A stretch of 64,000 bases of DNA from assembly GCF_009915765.1 (NCBI RefSeq), contig NZ_JAABLQ010000001.1:2480001-2544000 (forward strand), written 5' to 3'. The DNA comes from Pannonibacter sp. XCT-53. GTDB lineage: Bacteria; Pseudomonadota; Alphaproteobacteria; Rhizobiales; Stappiaceae. The notes beneath the pieces are model-generated. The model worked only from the letters and a program-made list of their open reading frames with translations. It was not told where the DNA came from and made no database searches. A program made the position numbers and the translations under genes. Below are positions 7,702-16,543 of the stretch, piece after piece (the stretch's first letter is position 1; every line of letters begins with the position of its first letter).

Positions 7702-8955
7702 ATGACCGCACCCGACGACACGTCCGCCAGCACCGGCACCAGGAAGGACGGGCAGCCTGCCGACCTGTCCGGCCTGCGGACCGCCACCCGCCTCGTTCAC
7801 GGCGGAACCGTCCGGTCCCAGCACGGGGAAACCTCCGAGGCGATCTTCCTGACCCAGGGCTTCGTCTACCCGAATGCCGAGGCGGCCGAGGCCCGCTTCA
7901 ACGGCGAGGATCCCGGCTTCGTCTATTCGCGCTACTCCAACCCGACGGTTGCGATGTTCGAGCAGCGGATGTGCGAGCTGGAGGGCGCCGAGGCGGCCAT
8001 CGGGACGGCCAGCGGCATGGCAGCGGTCAATCTGGCGCTGATGGCAAGCGTCCGGGCGGGCGACCATGTGGTGGCGGCCAAGGCCCTGTTCGGCTCCTGT
8101 CGCTACATCGTCGAGACGCTGCTGCCGCGGTTCGGGGTCACGAGCACGCTGGTTGACGGCACGGATCTGGCCCAGTGGCAGGCTGCCGTGAAGCCGGAAA
8201 CCAAGGTCGTCTTCCTCGAGAGCCCGACCAATCCGACGCTGGACGTGATCGACATCGCGGCCGTGGCGAAGATCGCCCATGCCGTCGGCGCCCGGGTCAT
8301 CATCGACAACGTGTTCGCCACGCCGATGTTCCAGTCGCCGCTGCAGCTTGGGGCCGATGTCGTCGTCTACTCGGCGACCAAGCACATCGACGGACAGGGC
8401 CGCTGCCTGGGCGGCGTTGTGCTGTCGAACGCGAAATGGATCGAGGACGAGGTCCTGCCGCTGGTCAAGCACACCGGTCCGGCCATGAGCCCGTTCAACG
8501 CCTGGGTTCTGCTCAAGGGGCTGGAGACGCTGCCGCTGCGCGTTGCCCGCCAGTCGGACAGCGCCGCCCGTCTGGCGGATCGCCTCGCCGGCCACGCGGC
8601 CATCTCGCGGCTGATCTATCCCGGGCGGCCGGACCATCCGCAGGCCGAGGTGATCGCCCGGCAGATGACCGGCGGCTCGACCATGCTTGCCTTCGAGCTT
8701 GCCGGAGGCAAGGCCGCCGCCTTTGCCTTCACCAACGCGCTGAAGGTCATCAAGCTCTCCAACAATCTGGGCGATGCCAAGAGCCTGATCACCCATCCGG
8801 CCACGACCACGCACAAGAACGTGGCCGAGGATGCGCGGCTGGAGCTCGGGATCACGGCCGGCATGCTGCGCCTGTCGGTCGGCCTGGAGGATCCGCTCGA
8901 CCTCCTCGAGGACATCGACCGGGGTCTGGCGGCAGCGGCTGCCGTCCGCAGCTAG
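7702..8955 (+). CDS. metZ: O-succinylhomoserine sulfhydrylase
   Basis: 417 residues, a PLP-dependent enzyme of the Cys/Met metabolism family. It makes homocysteine from O-succinylhomoserine and sulfide. Visible are the family's YSRYSNPT and ASGMAAVNLAL blocks, the PLP-contacting IDNVFATP (metal-less Asp region), the Schiff-base Lys at about residue 227 in SATKHIDGQGR, and the C-terminal GDAKSLITHPATTTHKN loop. The start is ATG 7702 with GGAG at 7689-7692; the open frame reaches back to 7651, but that part is the terminator hairpin. Control by the SAM-II riboswitch upstream independently supports a methionine-pathway role. Its TAG stop overlaps the stop of the convergent gene within CTAG. Confidence 0.95.
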   Translation: MTAPDDTSASTGTRKDGQPADLSGLRTATRLVHGGTVRSQHGETSEAIFLTQGFVYPNAEAAEARFNGEDPGFVYSRYSNPTVAMFEQRMCELEGAEAAIGTASGMAAVNLALMASVRAGDHVVAAKALFGSCRYIVETLLPRFGVTSTLVDGTDLAQWQAAVKPETKVVFLESPTNPTLDVIDIAAVAKIAHAVGARVIIDNVFATPMFQSPLQLGADVVVYSATKHIDGQGRCLGGVVLSNAKWIEDEVLPLVKHTGPAMSPFNAWVLLKGLETLPLRVARQSDSAARLADRLAGHAAISRLIYPGRPDHPQAEVIARQMTGGSTMLAFELAGGKAAAFAFTNALKVIKLSNNLGDAKSLITHPATTTHKNVAEDARLELGITAGMLRLSVGLEDPLDLLEDIDRGLAAAAAVRS

Positions 8956-9560
8956 GCGCGCAGGAGAACGAGGGCGGTGGCCATGCGCGCCACCGCCGAC
9001 ACCAGGCAGAGGGCCGCAAAGCCATAGGCGATCAGCGCGACATGCTGCGGCAGCACGCACATGAGCGCGAAGACAGCGATCGTCTCCGCGCCTTCGGCAA
9101 GCCCGCCCAGATAGTAGAGCGACTTGAGCCCCTGCCGGCTGGTCTGCAGCCGGCGCCGCTCCGCCATGATCGCGAAGGTCAGGAAGGCGGCGCCATTGGC
9201 GTAGAAGCTGAACAGGAGCACGGCGGCCGCCAGCGCTGTCCCGTCCGGGTCGCGCAGCGCGAAGGCGAGCGGGATCGCGCCGTAGAAGATGAAATCGCAG
9301 ACGATGTCGAGGTAACCGCCCAGGTCGGTGCGCCGGGTCGCCCGCGCCACGGCGCCGTCGAGGCCATCGGCGAGCCGGTTGGCCAGCAGCAGCACCAGCC
9401 CGACGAGCAGCGCGTCGAGGGCGATGGCAACCGCAGCGGCGAGCCCGAGCCCGAGCCCGAGCACCGTGATCGCATTGGCGCTGAGGCCTGCGGCGGCAAG
9501 ACGGCGGCCAAGGGCGTCAAGCGGCGGGTCGATCAGGGGACGGATGCGGGCGTCGAACAT
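8952..9560 (-). CDS. CDP-alcohol phosphatidyltransferase family membrane protein
   Basis: 202 residues, mostly hydrophobic, with about six membrane helices. The family signature D-G-x2-A-R-x8-G-x3-D-x3-D is readable in LADGLDGAVARATRRTDLGGYLDIVCD (roughly residues 64-90), where the Asp residues hold the divalent metal and CDP group. It should transfer a phosphatidyl (or similar) group from a CDP-alcohol in the inner membrane. The precise acceptor cannot be told; it is not obviously PgsA or PssA. It is convergent with metZ: the two stop codons share CTAG at 8952-8955. Confidence 0.85.
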   Translation of the reverse strand: MFDARIRPLIDPPLDALGRRLAAAGLSANAITVLGLGLGLAAAVAIALDALLVGLVLLLANRLADGLDGAVARATRRTDLGGYLDIVCDFIFYGAIPLAFALRDPDGTALAAAVLLFSFYANGAAFLTFAIMAERRRLQTSRQGLKSLYYLGGLAEGAETIAVFALMCVLPQHVALIAYGFAALCLVSAVARMATALVLLRA

Positions 9561-9731
9561 GCGATGGTTCCCCTCGGGCTTTCCTCCACATAGGGCGGTT
9601 CCCGATCACAGGGCAAGGCTCGCCCTGTCACGCCTTCGTCACAGGTTGCGTGATGCCCCCTGTGCGACTGTGGCAAGGCTCTCTATATGGAACGGTATAC
9701 ACACCTCAGGTTTCATAATGGGCCCCATTCC

Positions 9732-10124
9732 ATGTATCGCGCCACCACCAACGGCATCCAGGTCACGGTCGAGCCGATGTACTTGCCGGATCAGTCCGAA
9801 CCGCAGCAGGACCGCTATGTCTGGGCCTACACGATCGAGATCCGGAACCTGGGTTCGGTCCCGGTGCAGCTGCGCACCCGCCACTGGATCATCACCGACG
9901 CGCTCGGGCGGGTCGAGGAGGTGGAGGGGGCCGGCGTCATCGGCCAGCAGCCGCTGATCCTGCCGGGGGAAGCGTTCGAGTACACCTCGGGCTGCCCGCT
10001 TGCCACACCCTCGGGCATCATGGAGGGAAGCTACAGCATGGAACTGCCGGACGGCTCCCGCATGGAGGTGGAGATCCCGGCCTTCTCGCTGGATTCTCCC
10101 TCCGTGCGGCGGGTCCTGAACTGA
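9732..10124 (+). CDS. apaG: ApaG domain protein
   Basis: 130 residues, the usual size for ApaG. It has the fibronectin-type fold family features: [14 protein letters not shown] near residue 26, [25 protein letters not shown] (with the ApaG GxGVxGxQP motif), [23 protein letters not shown], and the PAFSLDSP end. ApaG proteins were linked to Co2+/Mg2+ efflux and Ap4A phenotypes in enterobacteria; the biochemical role is unsettled. The start was placed at ATG 9732 because homologues begin MYRA; another ATG at 9687 is in frame but adds 15 residues not seen in the family. No strong ribosome site is seen at either. Confidence 0.9.
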   Translation: MYRATTNGIQVTVEPMYLPDQSEPQQDRYVWAYTIEIRNLGSVPVQLRTRHWIITDALGRVEEVEGAGVIGQQPLILPGEAFEYTSGCPLATPSGIMEGSYSMELPDGSRMEVEIPAFSLDSPSVRRVLN

Positions 10125-10192
10125 GGCAGGTGCCGGGTGCCCGACAGGCAAGCGCACCCGGACAGACAGCACACCCGGACTGGGATCAGGCC

Positions 10193-10606
10193 TCAGGCCG
10201 ACCGGAAGCGGGCCTGGGCAGAGCGCTCGATCGCCGCGACGGTCAGCTTGTCGAGGTTGAGCCGGTCGCGCAGGATCTCGAGCAGACGCAGCTCCTCGTC
10301 GGGCAGCGTGCCGTCCGAAGCGGCCACCTCGACGGCGAGCGCATAGGCGGTGTCATAGAGACGCGGCGACAGGCTGTCGGCGACGATCTCCAGAATGTGG
10401 TCGAGGCCGTCAGGCCGCTGCAGCAGCTCGCCGCAGGCCTGGGCCACCGTCACGACCCGGTTGCCATCGAAGCCGGCAAAGACGGGCAGCGTCTTCACCA
10501 GATCGCCGATCGAGCCAAGCTCCGCATCGGGCATGGAGCTGTCGGCCGCCGACATGGTGACCATCACATAAAGCAGGGCTTCCTGCACGCTGACCTTGTC
10601 GCTCAT
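10193..10606 (-). CDS. TerB-like (tellurite-resistance-type) helical protein
   Basis: 137 residues, all-alpha, with the two acidic repeat-like segments of the TerB fold: MVTMSAADSSMPDAELGSI (near residue 15) and AVEVAASDGTLPDEELRLLE (near residue 90). In TerB such Asp/Glu-rich loops bind metal ions. Stand-alone TerB-like proteins are common in rhizobia and most have no tested function; there is no ter operon here, so a role in tellurite resistance should not be assumed. It is transcribed away from lysK. Confidence 0.82.
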   Translation of the reverse strand: MSDKVSVQEALLYVMVTMSAADSSMPDAELGSIGDLVKTLPVFAGFDGNRVVTVAQACGELLQRPDGLDHILEIVADSLSPRLYDTAYALAVEVAASDGTLPDEELRLLEILRDRLNLDKLTVAAIERSAQARFRSA

Positions 10607-10707
10607 CGAAACATCGTTCTCCTGGAGAGCATTCGCAGGACGAACAAGTAGGCGGTCCGGTGCCGGCCGGCAAGCTCTCCGCTTCGGGCCGGCAGGCCGA
10701 GAGTTTC

Positions 10708-10736
10708 ATTGACGCAGCCGCGCGGCTTTTCTAGTG
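10708..10736 (+). promoter_or_regulatory. Promoter for lysK
   Basis: TTGACG (10708-10713), a spacer of exactly 17 bases, and TAGTGT (10731-10736). It sits 82 bases ahead of the lysK start and fits the alphaproteobacterial housekeeping consensus. Confidence 0.5.
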
Positions 10737-10818
10737 TCCGCCGGCCCGTTGCCGCGCCGCACATCCCGACCGGCCGGCCCGGCCCGTTTCCAAGACACCT
10801 GCATGGATCCCGCTAGAC

Positions 10819-12480
10819 ATGAGCGCACGAACTCTCCCTCCGCTTGACCTGTCGCCCGAATTCGTCGAGGCGGCCCGGACCTCCAAGGCCTGGCCGTTCG
10901 AGGAAGCGCGGAAACTGGTGAAGCGGGTGGAAAAACGGGATCCTTCCATTCCGGTGCTGTTCGAGACGGGCTACGGACCGTCCGGCCTGCCGCATATCGG
11001 CACCTTCGGCGAGGTTGCCCGCACCACGATGGTGCGCACGGCCTTCCGCGTGCTGACCGAGGACAAGATCCCGACGCGCCTGCTGTGCTTTTCCGATGAC
11101 ATGGACGGCATGCGCAAGATCCCCGAGAACGTGCCGGACCAGGAGGCCCTCAAGCCCTACCTGCAGATGCCGCTGACCGTGGTGCCCAATCCGTTCGGGG
11201 GCGACTACAAGAGCTTCGGCGATCACAACAACGCCATGCTGCGGCGCTTCCTCGACACATTCGGCTTCGAGTACGAGTTCGCCAGCGCGACCGAATACTA
11301 CAAGTCCGGCAAGCTCGACGGCATCCTGCTGAAGGCCGTCGAGAAGTACCAGGACCTGATGGACGTGATGCTGCCGACGCTCGGCGAGGAACGCCGGGCG
11401 ACCTACAGCCCGTTCCTGCCGATCTCGCCGCTCTCCGGCCGGGTGCTCTACGTGCCGATGAAGGATGTCAACGCCCGCGAGGGCACCATCACCTTCGAGG
11501 ACGAGGACGGCACCGACGTGACGCTGCCGGTGACCGGCGGCCGGGTCAAGCTGCAGTGGAAGCCGGATTTCGGCGCCCGCTGGGCGGCGCTCAATGTCGA
11601 TTTCGAGATGTTCGGCAAGGACCACGGGCCGAACATGCCGGTCTATGACCGCATCTGCCAGGTGCTGGGCGGCACGCCGCCGGAGCATTTCGTCTACGAG
11701 CTGTTCCTGGCCGATGACGGCGCCAAGATCTCCAAGTCGAAGGGCAACGGCCTGACGATCGACGAGTGGCTGACCTATGCCTCCCCGGAGAGCCTGGCGC
11801 TCTACATGTTCCAGAAGCCGAAGACGGCCAAGAAGCTCTATTTCGACGTTATTCCGCGGGCGGTGGACGAGTATCTGGCCTATGCCGAGAAGTTCCCGGC
11901 GATGTCGGCCGAGCAGAAGCTGATGAACCCGGCCTGGCACATCCACTCCGGTGCGGTTCCGGCAACAAGCTCGCCGGTGCCCTTCGCCATGCTGCTGAAC
12001 CTCGTCTCGGCCTCCAACGCCGAGAACAAGGACGTGCTGTGGGCCTTCATCACCCGCTACGCGCCGGATGTGACCCGCCAGTCGCATCCCGGCCTCGATC
12101 AGCTGGTGACCTACGCGATCCGCTACTTCGACGACTTCGTGAAGCCGACCAAGCAGTTCCGTGCGCCCGACGCGGTCGAGCAGGCTGCGCTGGCCGAGCT
12201 GGATGCCGCGCTGGCGGCGCTGCCGGTCGGGGCGGATGGCGGCACGATCCAGGATGCCGTCCTCGATGTGGCGCGCAAGATCGAGCGCTATCAGGACCAC
12301 AGCAAGAAGAGCCCGGATGGTGGTCCCGGCGTGTCGGTCGCCTGGTTCCAGGCGCTCTACAAGGTGCTCCTCGGTCTCGAGCAGGGACCGCGCTTCGGCT
12401 CGTTCGTTGCGCTTTACGGCATTGCCGAGACCCGCGCGCTCATCGCACGGGCGCTCAGCGGGGAACTGGCCGCGGCCTGA
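10819..12480 (+). CDS. lysK: Lysyl-tRNA synthetase, class I
   Basis: 553 residues. This is the class I form, found in archaea and many alphaproteobacteria, not the class II LysS/LysU of E. coli. The Rossmann ATP-binding signature appears as HIGTFGE (residue about 59, the HIGH motif) and the second class I motif as KISKSKGN (about residue 303, the KMSKS loop). The C-terminal third is the helical anticodon-binding domain. It charges tRNA-Lys with lysine in the cytoplasm. ATG 10819 is preceded by a promoter at 10708-10736. The gene stands alone, convergent with the nuclease-like gene whose stop lies 25 bases beyond. Confidence 0.95.
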   Translation: MSARTLPPLDLSPEFVEAARTSKAWPFEEARKLVKRVEKRDPSIPVLFETGYGPSGLPHIGTFGEVARTTMVRTAFRVLTEDKIPTRLLCFSDDMDGMRKIPENVPDQEALKPYLQMPLTVVPNPFGGDYKSFGDHNNAMLRRFLDTFGFEYEFASATEYYKSGKLDGILLKAVEKYQDLMDVMLPTLGEERRATYSPFLPISPLSGRVLYVPMKDVNAREGTITFEDEDGTDVTLPVTGGRVKLQWKPDFGARWAALNVDFEMFGKDHGPNMPVYDRICQVLGGTPPEHFVYELFLADDGAKISKSKGNGLTIDEWLTYASPESLALYMFQKPKTAKKLYFDVIPRAVDEYLAYAEKFPAMSAEQKLMNPAWHIHSGAVPATSSPVPFAMLLNLVSASNAENKDVLWAFITRYAPDVTRQSHPGLDQLVTYAIRYFDDFVKPTKQFRAPDAVEQAALAELDAALAALPVGADGGTIQDAVLDVARKIERYQDHSKKSPDGGPGVSVAWFQALYKVLLGLEQGPRFGSFVALYGIAETRALIARALSGELAAA

Positions 12481-12505
12481 GGCCTGCGTCTGTCGGGGCC
12501 GGCTC

Positions 12506-13363
12506 TCAGTCCGGTCCCGCCGGTCCGGCCGTGCCTGCGCCGTCCGGATCCTGGACATCGAACGGATTGAGCCACTGACCGGACGGACCGGTGCCGTCTG
12601 TTGCGGCGGACGGGCCGGCCGGCAGCACCACAAGCGGGGCAGCTCCGGCATCGCCGGGCACTGCCAGCACCGGCTCGACGGGCGTCACCAGCATCGGCGG
12701 CGCAAGCTCCGCGACCCATTCGGCCTGCCACTGCCCGACCTTCGCCTCCCGGGCCTCGTCCACGGCCTGGCGGTACGCCTCCGGTGCCTCGGCAGCCGGC
12801 GTCGCCCACCCCTGACGCACCAGCCACAGGCCGACGTCGGTCGGCCCCTTCGTGCAGACCGCCGAGATCTCGCGTTCGCCCAGCGCCGCCACCCGGCGGC
12901 AAGCGAGCGTGTAGGCGCGCACAAGCCCCTGCAGCGAGGCCCGGGCCCGCGCGCCGCAGGGCCAGTCGCCCCCCAGCCTGGAGGTGCAGGTCTGCGTTGG
13001 CGCCAGTCCCTCCACGTGGGCGATGCGGACGATGAGGCGTCCGGCCTTGAGGGTTCCGCCATCCAGCACCACGGCCCCCTTCACGTCGAAGGCATCCTTC
13101 GGCAATCCGGCTTCCGGATCCTTCGGCTCCGCCAGCTTGCCGGCCGGGGCGACGCGGATCAGCGGACCGGTCACGGGCGGGGCCACGACGCCGGGCGGGG
13201 AGACGTTGCGGATGCCGGAAGGGGCGGTCACGGCCGGTGTCTGCGCCTGCACGGGCAGCGGAACCGCAAGCCATGGCAGCAGGACCAGCGTTGCACGGAC
13301 AAGGCCGGGAACGCCCAGCCTGGCGGGGGACGGTCGCCTGGCGACCAGCGCTGAGGGAAACAT
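12506..13363 (-). CDS. Secreted thermonuclease-like (SNase-fold) protein
   Basis: 285 residues. The N-terminus has a basic stretch, a hydrophobic core (LVRATLVLLPWLAVPLPVQA) and a likely cleavage after VQA (about residue 40), so it should be exported. A Pro/Val-rich linker follows. Residues about 95-215 resemble the staphylococcal-nuclease-like domain of rhizobial proteins (LIVRIAHVEGLAP, CGARARASLQGLV, DVGLWLVRQGWATP, AREAKVGQW). Of the catalytic Arg/Glu/Arg set of true SNase, I cannot assign the Glu and second Arg, so enzymatic activity is doubtful. The C-terminal about 65 residues are Pro/Gly-rich and probably disordered. Start ATG 13363 has GGAGAG in front. Confidence 0.7.
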   Translation of the reverse strand: MFPSALVARRPSPARLGVPGLVRATLVLLPWLAVPLPVQAQTPAVTAPSGIRNVSPPGVVAPPVTGPLIRVAPAGKLAEPKDPEAGLPKDAFDVKGAVVLDGGTLKAGRLIVRIAHVEGLAPTQTCTSRLGGDWPCGARARASLQGLVRAYTLACRRVAALGEREISAVCTKGPTDVGLWLVRQGWATPAAEAPEAYRQAVDEAREAKVGQWQAEWVAELAPPMLVTPVEPVLAVPGDAGAAPLVVLPAGPSAATDGTGPSGQWLNPFDVQDPDGAGTAGPAGPD

Positions 13364-13411
13364 CGGGCTCTCCGGACTGCCGCTGCCGCCGTCGAGGCCG
13401 CGCGCGTGACG

Positions 13412-14059
13412 TTACTGGCTGGCCCAGACGATGCGTGCAACCCAGTCGACCTGGGCCAGATCGAGCACGAGGATGTTGCCGGATGGCGCCAGGGGATGCA
13501 ACTCGATGCTGCGGGCCGTCTGCCGGTGCAGGACCCGGATGTCGAGCGGCCCGTCATGCTGTCGCACCACGACACGATCGCCCCGCCGGATGGGTACCTT
13601 CGGAGCGACGACGATCAGGTCGCCGTCACGGTAGACGGGCAACTGGCGATCGCCGCTGATCTCGAGGGCGAAGACAGGATAGTCGGCTGCGTCGGGAAAA
13701 GGGATCTCGTCCCATCCCTCGCCATGGGGACAGCCGAGCGAATCGAAGGCACCCGGCCGGGAGGCCGCCGCGAAGCCTGCAAAGGGGATGGTCAGCGGCA
13801 CCGTCCGGGCGACGGGCTGCTCCTGGCGGACCGGGGAGACGAGGGCGACAAACTCGCCAAGCTGTGCGCCGGTCGCCTCCAGCACCTTGGCGAGCGATTC
13901 CGTCGAGGGCCAGCGCGGCCGTCCGTCCGAGGCAATGCGCTTGGACGGATTGAAGGTCGTCGGATCCAGTCCGGCCCGCCGCGCGAGCCCAGATGGCGAC
14001 AGTCCCTTGCGGGCGGCCAGGGCATCAATGGCTGCCCATACTCTTTCGTGCGAGAGCAT
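13412..14059 (-). CDS. LexA-fold (peptidase S24-like) HTH regulator lacking the protease dyad
   Basis: 215 residues. The N-terminus (about 1-70) is an XRE/Cro-type helix-turn-helix, GLSPSGLARRAGLDPTTFN. The C-terminal about 85 residues are the S24/LexA beta fold, ending DLAQVDWVARIVWASQ as in rhizobial relatives. The catalytic Ser of the GDSMxP motif is replaced: the sequence reads SGDRQLPVYRDGD (Arg 138). The catalytic Lys position reads LDIRVLHR (Arg 175). Self-cleavage therefore looks impossible, so regulation must be by ligand, oligomerisation or protein contact. ATG 14059 was chosen because GGGAGG precedes it by nine bases; GTG 14068 would put the ribosome site inside the gene. A 9-bp inverted repeat lies in its promoter region. 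Confidence 0.85.
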   Translation of the reverse strand: MLSHERVWAAIDALAARKGLSPSGLARRAGLDPTTFNPSKRIASDGRPRWPSTESLAKVLEATGAQLGEFVALVSPVRQEQPVARTVPLTIPFAGFAAASRPGAFDSLGCPHGEGWDEIPFPDAADYPVFALEISGDRQLPVYRDGDLIVVAPKVPIRRGDRVVVRQHDGPLDIRVLHRQTARSIELHPLAPSGNILVLDLAQVDWVARIVWASQ

Positions 14060-14084
14060 GGTGATCACCTCCCGGGTTGCCTAT

Positions 14085-14132
14085 CAGGAATAAATCCCTC
14101 TACATCGCACCAGACTCCGGCAATTATTCCTG
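14085..14132. promoter_or_regulatory. Putative operator: 9-bp inverted repeat upstream of the LexA-fold regulator
   Basis: CAGGAATAA (14085-14093) and TTATTCCTG (14124-14132) are perfect inverted copies, centre-to-centre 39 bp. They lie between the regulator gene and the divergent DUF952-pyrD pair, in an A/T-rich stretch of otherwise GC-rich DNA. A TTGACA (minus strand, 14134-14139) abuts the right arm, so the repeat would cover the minus-strand promoter. Confidence 0.45.
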
Positions 14133-14263
14133 CTGTCAAGGAAATATGCAGTCGCTTCCCCGGCAAGGCCGGTTGTCCAACACAAATGCAGCGTTTAGGG
14201 TCCGCGCCGAACAGGCAACGGCGCGGATCAGGCCAGCGCTGTGACAGGATAGAAGCTTCCGAC

Positions 14264-14608
14264 ATGCCCCTCATCTTCAAGATCATGCCCGCCGCGCTGT
14301 GGGACGAAGCCCTGGCGCAAGGCGTCTTTCGCGGTGCCCCGGTCGATCTGGCCGACGGCTACATCCATTTCTCGACAGATGAGCAGGTCCGGGAAACGGC
14401 CGCAAAGCATTTTGCAGGTCAGGGCGATCTTGTGCTCGCCGCCTTCCCGTCGGAGGCGTTCGGCGCGGATCTGGTGTGGGAGCCGTCGCGGGGCGGGGCC
14501 CTGTTCCCGCATCTCTATGCCACGCTGGATCCGGCGACCGCTGTCTGGGCACGGCCCCTGCCGCTGGCGGCCGACGGCCGCCACGTGTTTCCGGAGCTTG
14601 ACGCATGA
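14264..14608 (+). CDS. DUF952 family protein
   Basis: 114 residues. The family pattern is clear: LIFKIMPAALWDEALAQGVF at the start, then DLADGYIHFSTDEQVRETAAKHFAG, and LVWEPSRGGALFPHLYATLD. DUF952 is a small cytoplasmic fold related to ADP-ribosyltransferase-like proteins; no function is established. Its TGA overlaps the pyrD ATG as ATGA (14605-14608), so it is translationally coupled to pyrD. The pairing of DUF952 with pyrD is common in rhizobia, as far as I recall. A longer open frame runs back to 13406 but is antisense to the regulator gene. Confidence 0.88.
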   Translation: MPLIFKIMPAALWDEALAQGVFRGAPVDLADGYIHFSTDEQVRETAAKHFAGQGDLVLAAFPSEAFGADLVWEPSRGGALFPHLYATLDPATAVWARPLPLAADGRHVFPELDA

Positions 14609-15702
14609 TTCCCCCCGTTGTCAGCCGCCTCGCGCTTGGCGCGCTCCATCGTCTCGACGCGGAGACGGCCCACAGCGTGACGATCAGGGCCCTTGCCGCC
14701 GGGCTTCATCCCCGGCTGGACAACCGGCGCTGGCCCCGGCTGGCGCAGACCGTCCTCGGCCTTGATGTTCCGAACCCGCTCGGCATGGCGGCAGGCTTCG
14801 ACAAGAACGGCGAGGTGCCGGATGCGGTGCTTGGGCTTGGCTTCGGCTTTGCCGAGGTCGGCACCGTGACCCCCCTGCCCCAGCCGGGCAATCCGCGGCC
14901 GCGGCTGTTCCGTCTGCCGGCGGACCAGGGGGTGATCAACCGCTTCGGCTTCAACAACGAAGGCCATGCGGCCCTGCTGGCGCGGCTGGAGGCCCGTCGC
15001 GGACGCGGTGGCGTCGTGGGCGTCAATGTCGGTGCCAACAAGGATGCAACCGACCGGGTGGCCGACTATGTTGCCGGCATCCGGACGTTCGCCCATCTGG
15101 CCTCATATTTCACCGTCAACGTCTCCTCCCCCAACACGCCGGGCCTGCGCGACCTGCAGGCGCGGGAGGCGCTTGACGGGTTGCTGGCCGCCGTGATGGC
15201 CGAACGTGACGCCAGCGCTGCCCGTACGGGACGGTCCGTGCCGGTCCTGCTCAAGATCGCGCCGGACGTTTCGCCGGAGGGGCTGGAGGACATTGCCGAG
15301 GCGGTCTCGACCCATCGGGTGGACGGCCTGATCGTCTCGAACACCACCCTGTCGCGCAGCGGCCTTCAGGACCGTCAGACGGCGGCCGAGACCGGGGGAC
15401 TGTCGGGCCGGCCGCTGTTCCGGCGTGCCACGATCATCCTCGCCCGGGTCCGGCAGCTCGTCGGCCCGGACCTGCCGATCATCGGCGTCGGCGGCATCGA
15501 CTCGCCGGAAAGTGCCGTGGCCAAGCTTGCCGCCGGCGCCACGCTCCTGCAGGTCTACTCGGCCCTCACCTACAAGGGGCCGGAGCTGGTGCGCGCCATT
15601 CTCGAGCACCTGGAGGCCGAGATGGCCCGCCGTGGCCTCTCGCGGCTGGCGGAGCTGAGCGCCAGCGAGGTGGACGTCTGGGCGCGGCAGCCGCTCGACT
15701 GA
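14605..15702 (+). CDS. pyrD: Dihydroorotate dehydrogenase (quinone), class 2
   Basis: 365 residues. Class 2 marks: an amphipathic N-terminal helix region for membrane docking, NPLGMAAGFDKNGE (FMN/substrate site), RLPADQGVINRFGFNNEGH, TVNVSSPNTPGLRDLQ, and the FMN-phosphate region IIGVGGIDSPESAVAKLAAGATLLQVYSALTYKGP. The catalytic base should be Ser in NVSSPNT. It oxidises dihydroorotate to orotate in pyrimidine synthesis and passes electrons to the quinone pool. Its ATG overlaps the DUF952 stop (ATGA). Confidence 0.95.
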   Translation: MIPPVVSRLALGALHRLDAETAHSVTIRALAAGLHPRLDNRRWPRLAQTVLGLDVPNPLGMAAGFDKNGEVPDAVLGLGFGFAEVGTVTPLPQPGNPRPRLFRLPADQGVINRFGFNNEGHAALLARLEARRGRGGVVGVNVGANKDATDRVADYVAGIRTFAHLASYFTVNVSSPNTPGLRDLQAREALDGLLAAVMAERDASAARTGRSVPVLLKIAPDVSPEGLEDIAEAVSTHRVDGLIVSNTTLSRSGLQDRQTAAETGGLSGRPLFRRATIILARVRQLVGPDLPIIGVGGIDSPESAVAKLAAGATLLQVYSALTYKGPELVRAILEHLEAEMARRGLSRLAELSASEVDVWARQPLD

Positions 15703-15754
15703 CCAGGCCCGGTCGCGGCCGGCCCGCCCCGCGAGGGGACGGGCCGCAACGTCG

Positions 15755-16543
15755 TCAACGCTGGCGGTCGCGCAGGTCGGCCACTTCGGTGCGCAGGGCC
15801 TTCACCTCGTCCAGGATCCGCGCCATGTCCATCTGGATGGCCTTGCGTTCGTCCGTCGCATCCTGAGCGGCCTCGTCTTCCATCGCCGAAACGATGATGC
15901 CGATGAACAGGTTCAGCACGGTGAAGGCGGTGCAGAGGATGAAGGGAATGAAGAAGGCCCAGGCGTAGGGGTGCACTTCCATGACCGGGCGCACGATGCC
16001 GTCCGACCATCCTTCCAGGGTCATGATCTGGAACAGGGTGTAGGTCGTGCGGCCGAGATCGCCGAACCAGTCCGGGAAGGTCTGGCCGTAGAGCTTGGTG
16101 GCCATGACCGCAAAGACGTAGAACACCAGCACCATCAGGACGATGATCGAGCCCATGCCGGGCAGCGCCGTGATCAGGCCGCCGATCACCCGCCGCAGCG
16201 AGGGAACCATCGAGATCAGGCGCAGCACGCGCAGGATGCGCAGCGCGCGCAGCACCGACAGCGCCCCGCTGGCCGGCAGCAGCGAGATCACGACGATGAT
16301 GAAGTCGAAGATGCTCCAGGGATCCCGGAAGAAGGCGAGCCGGTGCGCGTAGAGCCGCAAAACGATCTCCACGACAAAGATGCCGAGGATCACGCTGTCG
16401 ATGAACAGGAGAACCGGCCCGATGGACGCCATCACCGTCGCGCTGGTTTCAAGGCCGAGCGTGATGGCGTTGAAAACGATGATCGAAATGATGATCGTTT
16501 CCCAACGGCGAGAGGTGATGAGTGCGAGAACGGTGTCACGCAT
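15755..16543 (-). CDS. Bacterial voltage-gated cation channel (NaChBac/NavAb type) with filter TLEGWSD
   Basis: 262 residues. Six membrane helices: S1 (about 15-35), S2 (45-67), S3 (77-90), S4 (95-112) with Arg at every third place (LSVLRALRILRVLRLI), S5 (130-150), a pore helix and S6 (about 195-220), then an acidic coiled-coil tail that would form the tetramer bundle. The selectivity filter reads TLEGWSD at residues 175-181, the same numbering as NavAb (TLESWSM). Gly for Ser at position 178 and Asp for Met at 181 are changes associated with calcium selectivity, so a sodium label may be wrong. ATG 16543 has GGAG upstream; a TTG at 16591 is an in-frame alternative. Confidence 0.9.
   Translation of the reverse strand: MRDTVLALITSRRWETIIISIIVFNAITLGLETSATVMASIGPVLLFIDSVILGIFVVEIVLRLYAHRLAFFRDPWSIFDFIIVVISLLPASGALSVLRALRILRVLRLISMVPSLRRVIGGLITALPGMGSIIVLMVLVFYVFAVMATKLYGQTFPDWFGDLGRTTYTLFQIMTLEGWSDGIVRPVMEVHPYAWAFFIPFILCTAFTVLNLFIGIIVSAMEDEAAQDATDERKAIQMDMARILDEVKALRTEVADLRDRQR

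Noticed and set aside
10813..12651. 612-codon open frame on the minus strand
   Set aside because: Antisense to lysK; composition is Arg/Gly/Leu/Glu-heavy with no family pattern.
13406..14263. N-terminal extension of the DUF952 protein
   Set aside because: The open frame continues upstream but is antisense to the LexA-fold regulator; DUF952 proteins begin at about MPLIFKI.
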